Shown one piece after another: positions 32,187 to 44,280 of a stretch of 64,000 bases of DNA. The notes below the pieces were generated by a model. It had not been told where the DNA came from, did not search any database, and saw only the letters and a list, made by a program, of their open reading frames with translations. The stretch is from Coptis chinensis (lineage: Eukaryota > Streptophyta > Magnoliopsida > Ranunculales > Ranunculaceae). Position 1 is the stretch's first letter; each line of letters begins with the position of its first letter. The stretch covers positions 20,528,501 to 20,592,500 of the forward strand of contig CM027385.1 in the NCBI GenBank assembly GCA_015680905.1, read 5' to 3'. A program made the position numbers and the translations under genes.

Positions 32187-33462
32187 TGATAATTATAAAA
32201 ACACGCTTTTACTCCTACTTAACTAATTAAACTCGGCAGAAGTAAAAACATGGATTAACATTATTTGTCAAAGTTCTACTCTCGATTATCTTTTAATAAA
32301 ATTGGAGTCAGAATCCGTTCCACTCCTAGTTGCTTAGACGTAACAATTTCTCTAACTTAAACAATCCTACAATATCAATGAGAGTAATAGTTTAATTATA
32401 CTAATATGGTGAAAATAACTAATTAAGATATTATAAATTATACTATGACAATTTAATGAGAAGAAGAGATTAGGGGGATTTAATTCCACCTTGATTAATT
32501 TTTCATATGCTAGTGTAGATTTGTTGCAACCCTAATCTTTATGTTTTCATATAAAGGTGAGGTCTTTTTATCCCTAATTATTCACGACATCTCTACCAAC
32601 TAATAATTAGCATATGAGCCAATTGAAACTGTTTCTCATGGTGAATTAACTAGTTTCTAGAGTGGAATATTTTAGTACAACTATTCTATACTAACACATC
32701 AAGTCTTCATCAAAGCTTTAATCAAACTCTTCTAATAGAGGTTTAGTTATGAATCATGAGACTATTATAAATATAATAATAAGTAGAAGAAGACATAATG
32801 AAGAACTACTTTATTAAAGATAACTTGAATTGAATTAATAGTGGCTAAGTTAATAAAACAATAACTAGAGTTTAAAACAAAAGAAGAAAAACTAATTTAT
32901 TATCTAATGGGTTCCCTAGAGTTGTGCCTTAGTCCTCTTTATATAGGAGAGGGATAGGCTTACAATTTCGTGCATGGGCTTTGGAGCTATGTTTTGGGCC
33001 ACTAAATCAAGCCCAAAACTTAATTACTTAAGTCCAAAAAGGGTTTCTTTGCTGGAAATTACTGCAACAGCCTTTTTGTCTACATTTACTACTCTGATTG
33101 GATCAAGGCCTGAACCATTAGAATTCTCTTTCCGAGCCGGTCGTTTTAACATATAGTAGGCCAAATTCCGAGGTCTGAGTTCGGTTGACTTTTCTGCCCG
33201 CGTTGACTTTGACTTTTTAGCTTTAACTACGCTTTAAAATGGCTTTTTCTCCTTGAAACTTGGGCTTTAAACATATAACTTCTTAGCAACCAACATTTGC
33301 TTCTTTCTCTTGCAAAAGTGACATATTTCTTCACATATTTGACTCCAATACCTGAAATACACAAACGTACGTAAACATTACTAACTTTTATTTATTATAA
33401 GTATAATTGGTCTAAATGTAATATTATAAAGTGGTTAAAACTACAGTTTTGGGCTCTTATCA
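32187..33462 (-). repeat. 3' LTR of Athila element A1
   Basis: 1276 bp. A TATATAAAG-type box lies on the minus strand at about 32937-32947. The inner edge at 33462 abuts the purine tract (read minus: GTTTGGGGGTGGTT). Identity to the 5' LTR is near 93% over the 300 bases compared by eye. Confidence 0.93.
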
Positions 33463-33808
33463 AACCACCCCCAAACAACATTTTGCTTGTTCTCAAGCAA
33501 ATATGATAAATTAAAATAAGTGACCAAAAATAGAGTTGTAACTAATTCATTTCGCCGAGTGCGATTGCATTGATCATATGCAATAAGGCCTTAAACCACT
33601 AGGAATTCCCTAATTGACGAGTTATAGCCTCGTGAGAGTTTTCCAGAGAAGGTACTCACAAACTTCATCTATACTACAATGACTAAGAAATAAATTACTG
33701 TTTCGTTATTTATTCTCAAATATCTATACATCTCACTAGCAATGAATACAAAATAATCAATTCGAAACCTAAGCTAATATGTGCTTAATAATCAATCATC
33801 TACGGATA

Positions 33809-33884
<76 letters not shown>

Positions 33885-35379
33885 GAACTATGCTATGAAA
33901 TGCAATAACAGGTCCGTTTCTGAAACTTTGAAATAACGTCCTTAAATAGGTCCTCACAAATATGTCAAGACAAAAACACTCTGATTTTTCCACTCAAGTT
34001 TCGCTCACTCCAGGGCACAGTGGGCACACTTTACCTTACAGCTCAATGACGTACAAGGAAATAGAAGTCGATCAAACACATCTGCCACTTACTATCACAC
34101 TAACATATTCCTAATTGAGCTAGATGTCTTTATTAGGTGTTGCAGGGATTAGGTGATGGTTTTAAAAAGGAAGGAAATGGATATTCAAAAGGATAAGTCT
34201 GATACAATAGAGTCTTCAAAATATGTAACTAGAGAAAACCTTGTTCTTACTTTGCATCTACACTTTGTTTCCATCCTTAGCCATTTTTTTTATTTTTTTT
34301 TTTGGCTTTTGACTCCGTTGATTCTGTTTTTGGAGTTCTAACTTTTATTTATTTATTATTATTTTTTCCTTAGATGGAAACTTTCTTTTCTTTTCTTGTT
34401 TGAAGCAATTAACAAATTCTTGGTTTTCCACAAGTCTTTCTTTTTTTTTTTTTTTCTTTTCTACATTTCATCTCTATTCTCAGACTCATTAAAAAATGGG
34501 TAGGCTGATTTTATTTTTATTTTGTTTTTATAAAAGGGTAAAGGATTTTTGGTTTATGAAAAGCCTAAATAAATACTTAGAGGGGCGACTAGCGGAAAAT
34601 AATTTAATATAGGTTCGAAATTCTGGCTATATCGATCCCAAAAGGGCCTAAATTTTCGCTTAGGATATGGTATAGTGATCAAGCAAGTGGACGTGTGATT
34701 TCTCTATCCAGATTTTACTTTTCCATTGTGTCATTTCTCAAATGTTTCACTCATATAAGGATTTATGCTATATTTTCACAGGATTTGTAGAATAAGTACT
34801 CTAGCCTATATTTCATAAACTTACTGCCAAACAATCATAGATACTCATGAAACATATTTATAGATAGATGCAAAGATTATTACCTACATATTAACCTAAG
34901 TTTCTAAAAACTATTCTCATTTAAGAGCTAACGTGAAACTCTTAGACTACTATCATCAAAGAAGAGAAAACAATACCAATATTCCTAAGTGCATAGTATA
35001 AATACTTATTATTTATATATATTTTTTATTTTTTACTAGAAAGCAAGTGCATATTATACATATATATCCTAGTAGGTGCCTTAAATTACGCGTGCTTCTA
35101 TGCCACCCCCAAACAAAAACATGCTTTGTCCTCAAAGTATAGAAATAAGAATGATAGAAAATACTATGGAAACACGTGAAATTTTTTGAACACCTGCAAA
35201 ACAAATTCAGAACATACTAATATAGGTAAAGAAAAACAGACGCAACTCTATATGAGTTTCACCCATTATGGGAATAACAAAAAATTAAATTGCTTGGGAC
35301 ATAAGCAGACACTAACAAAAAATAAAACTTACCTCATATCCAACACTAAGCGTTATCCTCTTTTTCTATAAAGAAGTGA
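33463..35379 (-). other. Long 3' UTR of Athila element A1
   Basis: Non-coding, AT-rich and T-tract-rich, between accessory ORF B and the 3' LTR. It aligns along its length with 58057-59900 of element A2 (shared blocks around TTGCTTGTCCTCAAGCAA, ATTGACCATATGCAACAAGG and ATCGATCCAAAAGGGCC). It starts with the purine tract next to the LTR. Confidence 0.8.
33811..33882. repeat. (TA)n microsatellite, about 36 units
   Basis: Uninterrupted TA dinucleotides inside the 3' UTR of element A1. The same place in element A2 (near 58415) has only ACATATACACC, so the tract expanded in this copy. Confidence 0.97.
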
Positions 35380-36260
35380 AGTTCCTTTGCATCCTACCGA
35401 GCCATGATAATTTGCCAAGCCTCACGCCATTTATCATCTACCTTTGCTAACCTATTAAGCGCCACTTGGTTGGATGGGGTGTAAGGTGCAACCCAATTAG
35501 GTTGTAGCCTCTACACCGGCCAAATCATCGCACGAAAAGAGCATAAAATGCAATTGGTGGGTCTCACAATGTCAACCCAACCCAATCTGTGAAACGGGTA
35601 CAGAACTCAGGAAAGAAAAATAACATTATGTGGCAAACTAAGACAAGCATAAGAAGGTATTTATGCTCCATACTATGGGCTCGAGCTAAACTAGACATTA
35701 AGGTCTAGGGAAGGTCATAGAGCATACCTCCCTCAGCTAGAGCAAGGAAGACGTCATAAGTGGCATTATTCGCAGAAGAAAAACGTCATTCCCCTAAGAT
35801 ATTTAGCATGATAAAAAAACATAATAGTGCCCATATTAAATGACAAGCTACCAAGGGCTACGTTATATTGCCCTAGGTCCTCTATACAAAAAATCCTTGC
35901 CCCATAGGTTTCATGCAAATACTCATAGTTGTAGATGTACATATTATCATCCATATAACTCCATGAGTTTTGGGTAGCAGGCATAGAAAGTCCAATAGCA
36001 AAGGCCAACAAAAACTTGCTTAAATCCATTGCTACATCATCAATGGTGACAGAGAACACTTGTTCCCCATCTGGTCGATAAAAGAAATTACAATGATCAT
36101 AGAAATAAGCAGTAAGTGCCGGAGAATAAGTTTTATCAGCGCTTACCATTAGAGGCTGCCATCCTGACTGCACAATCAAGTCGTGGAACTAATACCCATA
36201 GGTGTCACCCTCGAGCAATTCTTCAAAGGACTGCTCTGGTATGATTTGAGGGGATTTCAT
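35380..36260 (-). pseudogene. Athila accessory ORF B (env-position protein, function unknown)
   Basis: ATG at 36260 (MKSPQIIPEQSFEELLEG). TAG near 36190 falls where Trp fits, then the same frame runs through GWQPLMVSADKTYSPAL, CNFFYRPDGEQVFSVTIDD, FLLAFAIGLSMP and LGQYNVALGSLSFNMG to TAA or a shift near 35766. Downstream frames retain EHKYLLMLVLVCHIMLFFF, a hydrophobic stretch that could be a membrane segment or a buried helix, to about 35380. The same protein is encoded by element A2 (60806-60100). It sits between integrase and the 3' LTR, the env-like position, on the sense strand. A GC-rich motif array precedes the ATG (36345-36469). Confidence 0.65.
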
Positions 36261-36344
36261 AGCAACCAAATGCACTACTAAACTCCTGGAAGTGAGTGCG
36301 GAAAACCCCAAAAAATTAAAAAAACTGGAGGTTTTGTTGAGGTA

Positions 36345-36469
36345 AGGGCGCGGGTGCCCCCAGAATTGCCTATAGAAGAGGGCATGCGTGCTCAATTCTG
36401 ACACTGCGATCCAGGACCTAGGGCATGGGCGCGCTCTGTTATAAGGCACAAGAGAGGGCGTGCGCGCTC
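36345..36469 (-). repeat. GC-rich GAGCGCGCCC motif array upstream of ORF B (four copies)
   Basis: On the plus strand: AGGGCGCGGGTGCCCC (36345), GAGGGCATGCGTGCTC (36378), AGGGCATGGGCGCGCTC (about 36420) and GAGGGCGTGCGCGCTCC (about 36452), in AT-rich surroundings. Confidence 0.8.
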
Positions 36470-37054
36470 CGAGTGCTGTCTGTGGTATGAAGTGAGAGGT
36501 GAAATTGAGAGGTGTGGTGTGAAGTGTAAGGTGTGCCATGTATTTATAGAGCACTAGTTTCTTAAACAAAGGTTCCTAAGGTGCCCAAATTGATAAGGAA
36601 AGAGATGGAATAAGAAAAGGCTTCTAAAAACCAAAATAGAAACAACTGAGAGCACATGCTCAGTAGCAATTCTAGATGGTTTTAACCGCCCATCAAAATA
36701 GCAATCTCAATTCCTTTAGTCTTTTAGGTTGCACCAAACAACAATGGCTAATTCTAGCTATGCCACATTAACAACATGCTCACATAAACCATATTTCTAA
36801 AATCTTGCAATATTAATTTCCAAAAACAAGTGGATAAGGTAAAATACAATGCTAAACAAATAATGCCACCCCGAAACAAGTCGGGAATGTGGGATTCATG
36901 AAAAATAGATAGCATGCTCGGACAAAAATTAAACTAACTTGAAATTTAAATAACAACCAAATACATAATCCAATATTAACTACTTAAATAAATAACTGGG
37001 AATCAAATTCTACTAAAAATAGGGAAATTTCCTAAACATAATACAACCAACGAA

Positions 37055-38176
37055 CTAGCCACGAGATGAGGATGCGCTAGAGCCATCCATCCTATGTCGA
37101 TGACGCTCATGCCTTCTAGAGTCAGTAGAAGAAGAACCCTCATGAGGTGGCAGGTGTCGTAGAACTTCTACTTGAAACGTGCGCTGTTGCTCCATAAAAA
37201 CATTCATGGCTTCCCAACACGCATTATTACTCTGGAAGAGAGTCTCCACGTTAGCTTGGAAGTTTGCTTGGCTATGGATAATAGTACCTTGCCTAGTCTG
37301 AATAGCCTTACAGAGAATGTTGGCCTGTACGAATCATTTCATACTCGTTATGGAGAGTTCACAGGCCACGATGAAGTAATGAGATGTGGGCTACATCCGT
37401 CATAGCCCTTTCCAAAGCATCTGCATCAAAACATGTTGTATCTTCCTCATCTTCCTCATCCGATACCATCTCAGCACCCCTAAACTCAGGCAAATGGCAA
37501 GACCTTTGAATACATTCTCGATAAATACGTGCAGTTTCATGCAACTTTAAATTAATCTTACTAGTCTTCGAAACATATCCCCAATACAACATAGCCTTCG
37601 TAATCAATGTAGGGAAGGCTGCGGTCAATTTGTTAACTGCTCTAATCTCACTTAACAAAAAGTCAAGGATGCAAAACTCATACCTCTTGTTCTGAAGGAT
37701 CCAGAGAATGTGCAGACAACTTAAATTGATGTCACTTATTTCGTGGTGACAATAATTTTCCTACCAATCCACTGAGCCACAGCCAGCTAGTTTCCTCTCA
37801 GAGACGTCTGACGAACATAATGAAAACTAGCATTGTAAAGTCCTTCCAATATAGTCTCCGTCATCAAAGGACCGATTCCACCAAACTAAGATTCCTACAT
37901 TGTGACTATGATGTCTCTTTGCTCAATGCCAGTAATCTCAAACAACATTGCTGTAGTTAATTCCTTCCGACTACCATTCACCCTTACAAAAATCCTACGA
38001 CCATCAATCTCCCTTTTCTTATAAAAATCAAACACCAAATCAGTGTGATAAAAATCATTCATAGAATACCACAACCCATTCCACTTCCTAATACACATCT
38101 CGGTACCGAAAAAGGGTGAAAATTATGTTTGGTCAAAAACTTGTTCCCGAAGAATATTTGGGGTTTGAGGAGCCAT
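37055..38176 (-). pseudogene. Athila accessory ORF A (putative plant-transposon protein)
   Basis: ATG at 38176 (MAPQTPNILREQVFDQT), a TAA where Gln fits, then FSPFFGTEMCIRKWNGLWYS, YHTDLVFDFYKKREIDGRR and KELTTAMLFEITGI to a stop near 37895. After a broken patch, frames resume with KAMLYWGYVSKTSKINLKL, an acidic VSDEEDEEDTTCFDADALER and a C-terminal Gln/His/Arg-rich tail (RRHERHRHRMDGSSASSSRG) ending at 37055. Element A2 encodes a homologue at 62893-61650. The N-terminal half shares its plan with ORF B (PEQ/REQ-F motif, W-x-x-L, FY, RIFV/VFSV strand, L-x-x-I/F-x-I/L-G), suggesting a common origin. Confidence 0.65.
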
Positions 38177-38264
38177 TAAGTTTTGGAATTGGAAATTTTT
38201 GTGAATATAAGGTGGGGGATAGTGAGCAAAGCATTCGATCGAAATTTGAATAAGGTTTGTGTGG

Positions 38265-38320
38265 AGGTTAGGGCACGGGCGCGCTCAAGTTGGTCTAGAA
38301 ACGAGGGTGTGTGCGCTCAA
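38265..38320 (-). repeat. GC-rich motif pair upstream of ORF A
   Basis: Plus strand: AGGGCACGGGCGCGCTCAAG then GAGGGTGTGTGCGCTCAAGG, about 35 bp apart, roughly 100 bp before the ORF A start codon. Confidence 0.8.
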
Positions 38321-39170
38321 GGTTTTCTGGGTTCAGGCTTGTTCTTGAGTATGGAGGAAAGAAAGAGAAGAAGAAAAATCGCATTTGGTTTTTTAAAAAG
38401 GGGGTCACGTGCAAGACCGCATAGGGTTTAATTCGTTTGGGCCCAAGCCCAAAACAATTCTTGTAATGCCCATCCTGTCCATATGCCTCGTAAAATTTAA
38501 AACTAAAATTCCAGATTCATTAGCGGTTCGATTTTGGCGAATGAGCTATGAAAATGATCAGAAGAGAAAGTACAATCCAATGATCTATAGAAAACTCAAA
38601 TCTAACCGTGGTTGACATATAAGAAAATAGAAAATGCCTCGGAACACATGAATAACATAAGTTATGTGATCAAAAGATATCTAAATTCATAGATAGTGTC
38701 AACCCGAATCAAAGTACGACTAAATGGTATAAACAACAAAAATAGGAAATTGAGTGATCAAGAATGGAAAGACCAAACACTCCACCCCCAAACAAATTTT
38801 TGAAAACAGGGTTTAGAAAATTTGTTTTAGAAATGTGGGTTTTTTAAAGTCAGATTCCCGAGACTTGCTAGATTACTGTTTATAGGGTTTTAATATTTTT
38901 TTAATTTTTTATGAATAAGGTTTAATATAAAGGAAAACAATAAAGTAATAAAGACGTAAATCACTCCATAGAGAAACATGACTCAAAAACCGAGAAAACA
39001 TACAAGAGTGGAAAGCGTGAATTACGTTAAACATGGACTTAGGATCCGGTACTTACTGCCACACACTCCAAAGGGAGGGCCCGATTACCTTAAAGGTTCA
39101 CTTACTAATATATGGAAATGAAAGAAAGTACACCAAATATCAAAGGTCAGTACTCATAGACAGGGTCCTG
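38321..39170 (-). other. Spacer between integrase and ORF A of element A1
   Basis: Non-coding, T- and A-rich, with a conserved block (AGATTCCCGAGACTTGC near 38868; GATCCGGTACTTAC near 39044) shared with element A2 at about 63650 and 63840. Confidence 0.6.
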
Positions 39171-39179
39171 TAAAAGGAC

Positions 39180-40400
39180 ATCCTCCACATTTGGAGACAT
39201 TAACTCGTGAAAATGTTTTAAATGTTGGCCATTAACTTGAAAGGTATTGTTTTCTTTGGGATTTACTAAGGTGATTGCCCCGTAAGGGGTGACTTCAGTA
39301 ACACAAAAAAGGACGAGACCAACGGGTTTTTAATTTTCCTGGGAAAATATGCAAACGAGTGTTGTAAAGCAAAACCTTTTTACCAACCACAAACTCTTTA
39401 CGCAAAATCTGTTTATCATGAACACGTTTCATGTTAGCTTTATAATCCTTCGCGAGATCATAAGAATCACTACTGATTTCTTTAAGCTCATTTAATTGCA
39501 ATTTGTGCTTAACACCTGCCTCATCAATATTAATGTTCAGGCTTTTTATAGCCCACATAGCACGGTGCTCCAATTCAACGGGCAAGTGACAAGGTTTTCC
39601 AAACACAAGTCTAAAGGGAGACATTCCTATAAGAGTTTTAAAAGCTGTCTGATATGCCTATAAGGCATCTGTTAGACGCTTAGACCAATCTTTTTGATCA
39701 GGATTGACTGTTGTTTCTAATATTTTTTTAATTTCCCTATTAGAGACTTCTACTTGGCCACTAGTTTGGGGATGATAAGGAGTTGCCACCTTATGGGTAA
39801 CTCTATACTTTTTAACTAAAGAAGCACCGACTCTATTGCAAAAATGCGTTCCGCCATCACTGATGATGTCTTTATGGATGCCAAAACAACAGAAAATATA
39901 TTCTTTAACAAAAAACATAACTGTCTTATGGTCATTACTACGGCAAGCTATGGCCTCTATCCATTTGGAAACATAGTCCACGGCAACAAGAATATAAATA
40001 AAACCGTGGAAAATAGGAAAAGGACCCACGAAAGCAATGCCCCATATATAAAAAAATTATACTACCATAATGGGATCTAAATGCATCATATTACGTTTAG
40101 TGATACGCCCAAGTTGTTGGCAACGAACACACGTCTTGCAGTGAACTTGGGTATCTTTGAAAAGGGTAGGCCAACAAAAACCACATTGAAGAATTTTAGC
40201 TGCCGTTTTCATACTACTAAAATGGGCACCACACTCTTTGTCATGGCAGAAGGATAAAACCTCATTATATTCCCACTGGGGAATACAACAACAAATAATC
40301 TGATCCACACAATACTTAAAAAGGTAGCGCTCATCCCAGTAGTATAGCTTAACTATGGCCAAAAATTTCTTACGTTCATTTTTTGACCAAACATCTGGAA
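39180..40400 (-). pseudogene. Athila integrase of element A1
   Basis: The HHCC zinc finger is around CKTCVRCQQLGRIT (near 40115). The core reads [11 protein letters not shown] near 40030, where the first catalytic Asp (WGIDFMGPFP in relatives) is Ala. The second Asp (IISDGGTHF) and the Glu ([14 protein letters not shown]) remain. Then WSKRLTDAL is followed by TAG where Trp is expected (39658) and by [19 protein letters not shown]. The C-terminal domain ends near 39180. A TAA at 40057 falls where relatives have Glu. All parts share one frame. Loss of the first acidic residue should abolish integration activity even without the stops. Confidence 0.9.
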
Positions 40401-41364
40401 TAATATCAGAAGCTAAAAAATTCACAATGTTGGCATACCAAGGTGCAGAAAAAAAAATAGAATAAAGATGCTCATCAGAAAAAGAAGCAAGTATGGACTC
40501 ATAATCACTATCACAGTCATTTGTTAGTCTAGATAAGTGATTAGCAACTATATTTTTGACCCCTCTTTTAACCTTAATTTCTAAGGTAATCTCTTGCAAG
40601 AGAAAGATCCATCGGATCAATCTCTGTTTAGCATCCTTCTTGGCTAGAAGGTACCTAAGAGCTGCATGGTTAGTGTAGACTAAGGTCTTTGAACCAACCA
40701 AATAAGGACCAAAGTTATCTAAAGCATAAACCACAGCTAAAAATTCCTTTTTCGTAGTACGGTAATTTCTTTGAGCATCATTTAAACTCTTACTAGCATA
40801 ATAAATAATAATGGACTCATCATCTAGTTTCTGACCTAACACATCACCAACATCATAATCACTAGCATCACACATAAGCTCAAAAGATTTAGACCAATCG
40901 GGAGGTTGTATAGTCGGTGTAGATGTTAAAGCGGCTTTTAAAGTTTCAAAAGCCTATTTGCAGTCATAACTGAAATCAAAGATGACATCTTTTAAAAGTA
41001 GATTAGTTAAAGGCCTAGCTAATTTTGAAAAATTCTTGATAAAACGCCTATAGAAACCTGTATGGCCTAAAAAAGCTCTAATGTCATGGATAATCTGTGG
41101 TATAGGTAGAGATGATATTTTATCTAATTTGGCCTTATCTACTTCTATGCCGTCGCTTGATACAATATGACCTAACACTATTTCTCTTTTTATCATAAAA
41201 TGACATTTTTCCTAATTTAAAACAAATATCCTTCTTTTCACACCGTGTCAATACTTTGGAAAGGTTAGACATGCATTCACTGAAAGAGTCTCCATAAAGA
41301 GAAAAATCATCTATGAAAACTTCCATGAAGCGCTTCACCATGTCACTAAAGATATGAAGTATAC
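40401..41364 (-). pseudogene. Athila RT C-terminal half and RNase H of element A1
   Basis: Continues the RT cut by the solo LTR: ILHIFSDMVKRFMEVF, the catalytic FIDDFS (F-x-DD in place of Y-x-DD, as is usual in Athila), a shift near 41200, then GHIVSSDGIEVDKAKLDKI and LGHTGFYRRFIKNFSK. RNase H follows a stop at 40954: MCDASDYDVGDVLGQ, YRTTKKEFLAVVYALDNF and YTNHAALRYLL contain the acidic residues. GVKNIVANHLSRL marks the end of RNase H. Confidence 0.9.
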
Positions 41365-42689
41365 TGATCAGAGCCCAAAACAATAGTTTTAACCCCTTAA
41401 TAATATTATATTTAGACCAATTATGTGTATAATAATAAGAGTTAGTATTGATTACGTGATTTTGTGTATTTCAGGTCTTGGAGTTACATATGTGAAGAAA
41501 TATGACATTTTTGCAAGAGAAAGGAGCAAAGGTTGGTTGCTAAGAAGTTCTATGATTAAAGCCCAAGTTTCAAGGAGAAAAAACCTTTTTAAAGCCCAGT
41601 CAAAGTTAAAAAGTCAAAGTCAACGCGGGTAGAAAAAGAGTAGAAAAGTCAAGAGAACTTCTGCAAACCGTATCTTTGGACTCAGACCTCGAAATTGGGC
41701 CTATTATATGTCAAAATGACCGGCTTGGAAAGAGCTTTCTAATGGTCTAAGCCTTAACCCAATAAAGTCAGTAAAAGTTGACAAAAAATGTATTATAGTA
41801 AATTTGCATAGAGAAACCCTTTTTGGACTTGAGTAATTAAGTTTTGGGCTTGATTTAATGGCCCAAAACATAGCTCCAAAGCCCATGCACGAAATTATAA
41901 ACCTAACCCTCTCATATATAAAGAGGTTTAAGGCTAAACAAAAATTGACTACTCTTCTCTTTAGTTTAGTTTTAAATTAGGGTTCTCTCTCTCACCCTTT
42001 TTAGTTTAGTTTAGTTTTAGTAATTAGTTTAGTTTGTAGCCTCCATTAGAACATTTTAATAAAAGTTTTAGTTTATTAAATTCAAGTATTTTTAATAAAG
42101 TAGTTCTTCATGAGGTTTTCTTCTATTTATTATTGTGTTTATGATAGTCTAATGACTTCTAGCTAAACCTCCACTAGAGGGTTTGATGAAGCTTGATGAA
42201 GACTTGATGTGTTAGTTAAGATTATTGCTTTTTAAGAGTTTCACTCTAGTAGGTTAGTTGATTCGCCATGAGAATGTGTTGAACTTCCTCACATGCTAAT
42301 TATTAGTTGGTAGAGATTGCCATGAATAATTAGGGATCAAATACTTAATTTTTTTTTGTTAGGATTGCAATAATCTACATTAGCATATTAGGAATTTATC
42401 TAAGTGATTTCAAATCTCCCTAATCTCTTCTCCATATTCTTCTCCATATTTTATTCAAATCACATTCAATTACTTAGTTAAATTATTATAAGTTAAATTC
42501 ATATATTAGTTTCATAGTATAAATTCACATCTATAAATATTGCTCTCACCATTGTTTCCTTGTGTTTGATTAATTGGAACGATTTTGTACTCTATATATT
42601 GCATGAATATACATGTGAGAGTAGGAAATAAATAATTGATACCGTAAGAATAGGTTAGAGAAATCTAGTTGAGTTTTTACGGGTTATCA
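41365..42689 (+). mobile_element. Solo Athila LTR nested in the RT of element A1, opposite orientation
   Basis: TGATCAGAGCCCAAAA at 41365 to GGGTTATCA at 42689, 1325 bp, alignable to the element A1 and A2 LTRs read on their minus strands. It is flanked by TATAC (41360-41364) and CATAC (42690-42694), a target duplication with one change. Removing the LTR and one copy rejoins the RT in frame (QRC-ILHIFSDM). A solo LTR with duplications results from LTR-LTR recombination. A TATATAAAG box lies near 41916. Confidence 0.92.
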
Positions 42690-43115
42690 CATACATCGCT
42701 GGAAGGTACTAAGAGCATTACAGAGGCCAAAAGGCATTCGTTTATAGGCATATGTTCTAAAAGGACATGTGAAGGTAGTCTTGTCTTGGTCGTCAGGATC
42801 GATAATGATCTGAAAATAGCCAAAGTAGCCATCTAAAAAATAATAATAAGCATGACTAGCTAAACATTTGAGCATCTGATCTATAAAAGGTAAAGGAAAG
42901 TGATCCTTCCGTGTCATGGTGTTTAAGCGTCTGTAGTCAATATAGATCTTCCATTTTGTAGGAACTCGCATGGAAACATAATCACCCACAGCATAACGCA
43001 CAATGATAACCCCTGATGTTTTAGGAACTACATGGATGGGGCTTACCCATTCGCTATCAGAGATGGAATATATGATACCCGCATCGTAAGACTTCTTCCC
43101 TGACCACCTCTTTCA
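42690..43115 (-). pseudogene. Athila RT N-terminal half of element A1
   Basis: Open on the minus strand from about 43110 to the solo LTR: DAGIIYSISDSEWVSPIHVV, KIYIDYRRLNTMTRKDHF, PFIDQMLKCLASHAYYYFLD and YKRMPFGLCNALSTFQRC, the RT fingers and first palm motifs. The frame joins upstream sequence through a shift near 43105. Its continuation is at 41364. Confidence 0.9.
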
Positions 43116-43600
43116 TGGCAGGGTTCAAGCGACGCTGAGGTTCACGTGAAGTCTTCGTATTATCCTCTAAATATATGTGATGCGTGCATACACTAGGGTC
43201 AATCCCCTTAATGTCGTCTAGAGACTAACCGATCGCGAAATGATGTTCCCTAATCACCCTAATCAAACGTGCCTCTTCATCAGCAGATAACTGAGAAGAT
43301 ATGATCACTGGATGACTACCATCCGGATCAAGCTAGATATATTTCAACTCAACAGGAAGAGGTTTAGGCACAGGGGTGGGAGGAATGGGTAAAAAGGCTT
43401 TCGGAGGGTCCTCGTCTTGAGTAGTGAAGACTTGCTTAGGTAAGAGGTCTTCAAACTCAAAAGATGGAGCTACAAAAGGATATAAGATAGGAGTAGACTC
43501 GAAAAAGGCGTTAACTTCCTATACGTAGGAGTCGTTGAAGTCGGAACTTCCGAAGGAAAGGAATTGGTGCATCTGATTATCTGGGAACGTGTTATAATCT
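43116..43600 (-). pseudogene. Protease-RT linker of element A1
   Basis: Reads LDPDGSHPVIISSQLSADEE, IKGIDPSVCTHHIYLED and LNPAMKEVVREEVL, the conserved stretch before RT in gypsy elements, with stops at about 43208, 43335 and 43520. Confidence 0.7.
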
Positions 43601-44277
43601 TGAGCTAAGCTCTCGATCATGCTAACTTCTCTATCGGTAGTTGTATCGGGTAACTGTTGCATCATCTAGAAAACATTTACCTTAACAGAAAGATGGCCAA
43701 AGGACATGGACATCGAACCATCGCGGCAATTTATGAGTGCATTGGCAGTTGCCAAGAAGGGACGCCCTAAAATGATAGGAACAGAGTCGTTAGCGACTTC
43801 TGTGTCGAGGATAATGAAGTCTTATGGGTAGTAAAAATCTTGAACTTTAACTAGCACATTTTCAACCGCACATTTAGGATACTTAATAGAACGGTCAGCT
43901 AATTGCAACACTATTTTAGTTGGTTGCATCTCTTGTTGACCTATTTGTTTATATAGATAATAAGGGAGTAAGTTAACACTCGCCCCTAGGTCTAATAGAG
44001 CAGTTATCGTGTGGGTATCCCATAAGGTGCATTGTACAGTAGGACGACCAGGGTCCTTGTAGTTAACGATTCCATTATGTTCATATAGAGTTGGAAACTG
44101 TTCAGTTAGAAAGGCATCTTTTGGAATGTTTGTTTTCCGCCTAATAGTGCATAACTCTTTTAGAAACTTAGCATGTTGTGGTAATTTTTTAATAGCTTCA
44201 AGGAAAGGTAGGTTTATCGTTAAATTTTTAAAAACTTCCCTAATCTCGTTAAAATTTGCATTCTTGTTTAACATGGC
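43601..44277 (-). pseudogene. Athila protease of element A1
   Basis: The minus-strand frame from 44274 covers INLPFLEAIKKLPQHAKFLK, then the aspartic motif ITALLDLGASVNLLPYYLY near 44005-43950 and IVLQLADRSIKYPKC. A TAA at 43822 (after FYYP) interrupts it. The same frame resumes with PIILGRPFLATANALINCR near 43750, the flap/ALGR region. Confidence 0.88.
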
Positions 44278-44280
44278 TAG

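Noticed and set aside
33796..33993. ORF encoding a run of alternating Ile and Tyr
   Set aside because: Translation of the (TA)n microsatellite. No coding evidence.
36189..36569. 126-codon minus ORF running upstream of ORF B through the GC-rich array
   Set aside because: The part beyond the ATG at 36260 is leader sequence. Its predicted peptide is not shared by element A2.
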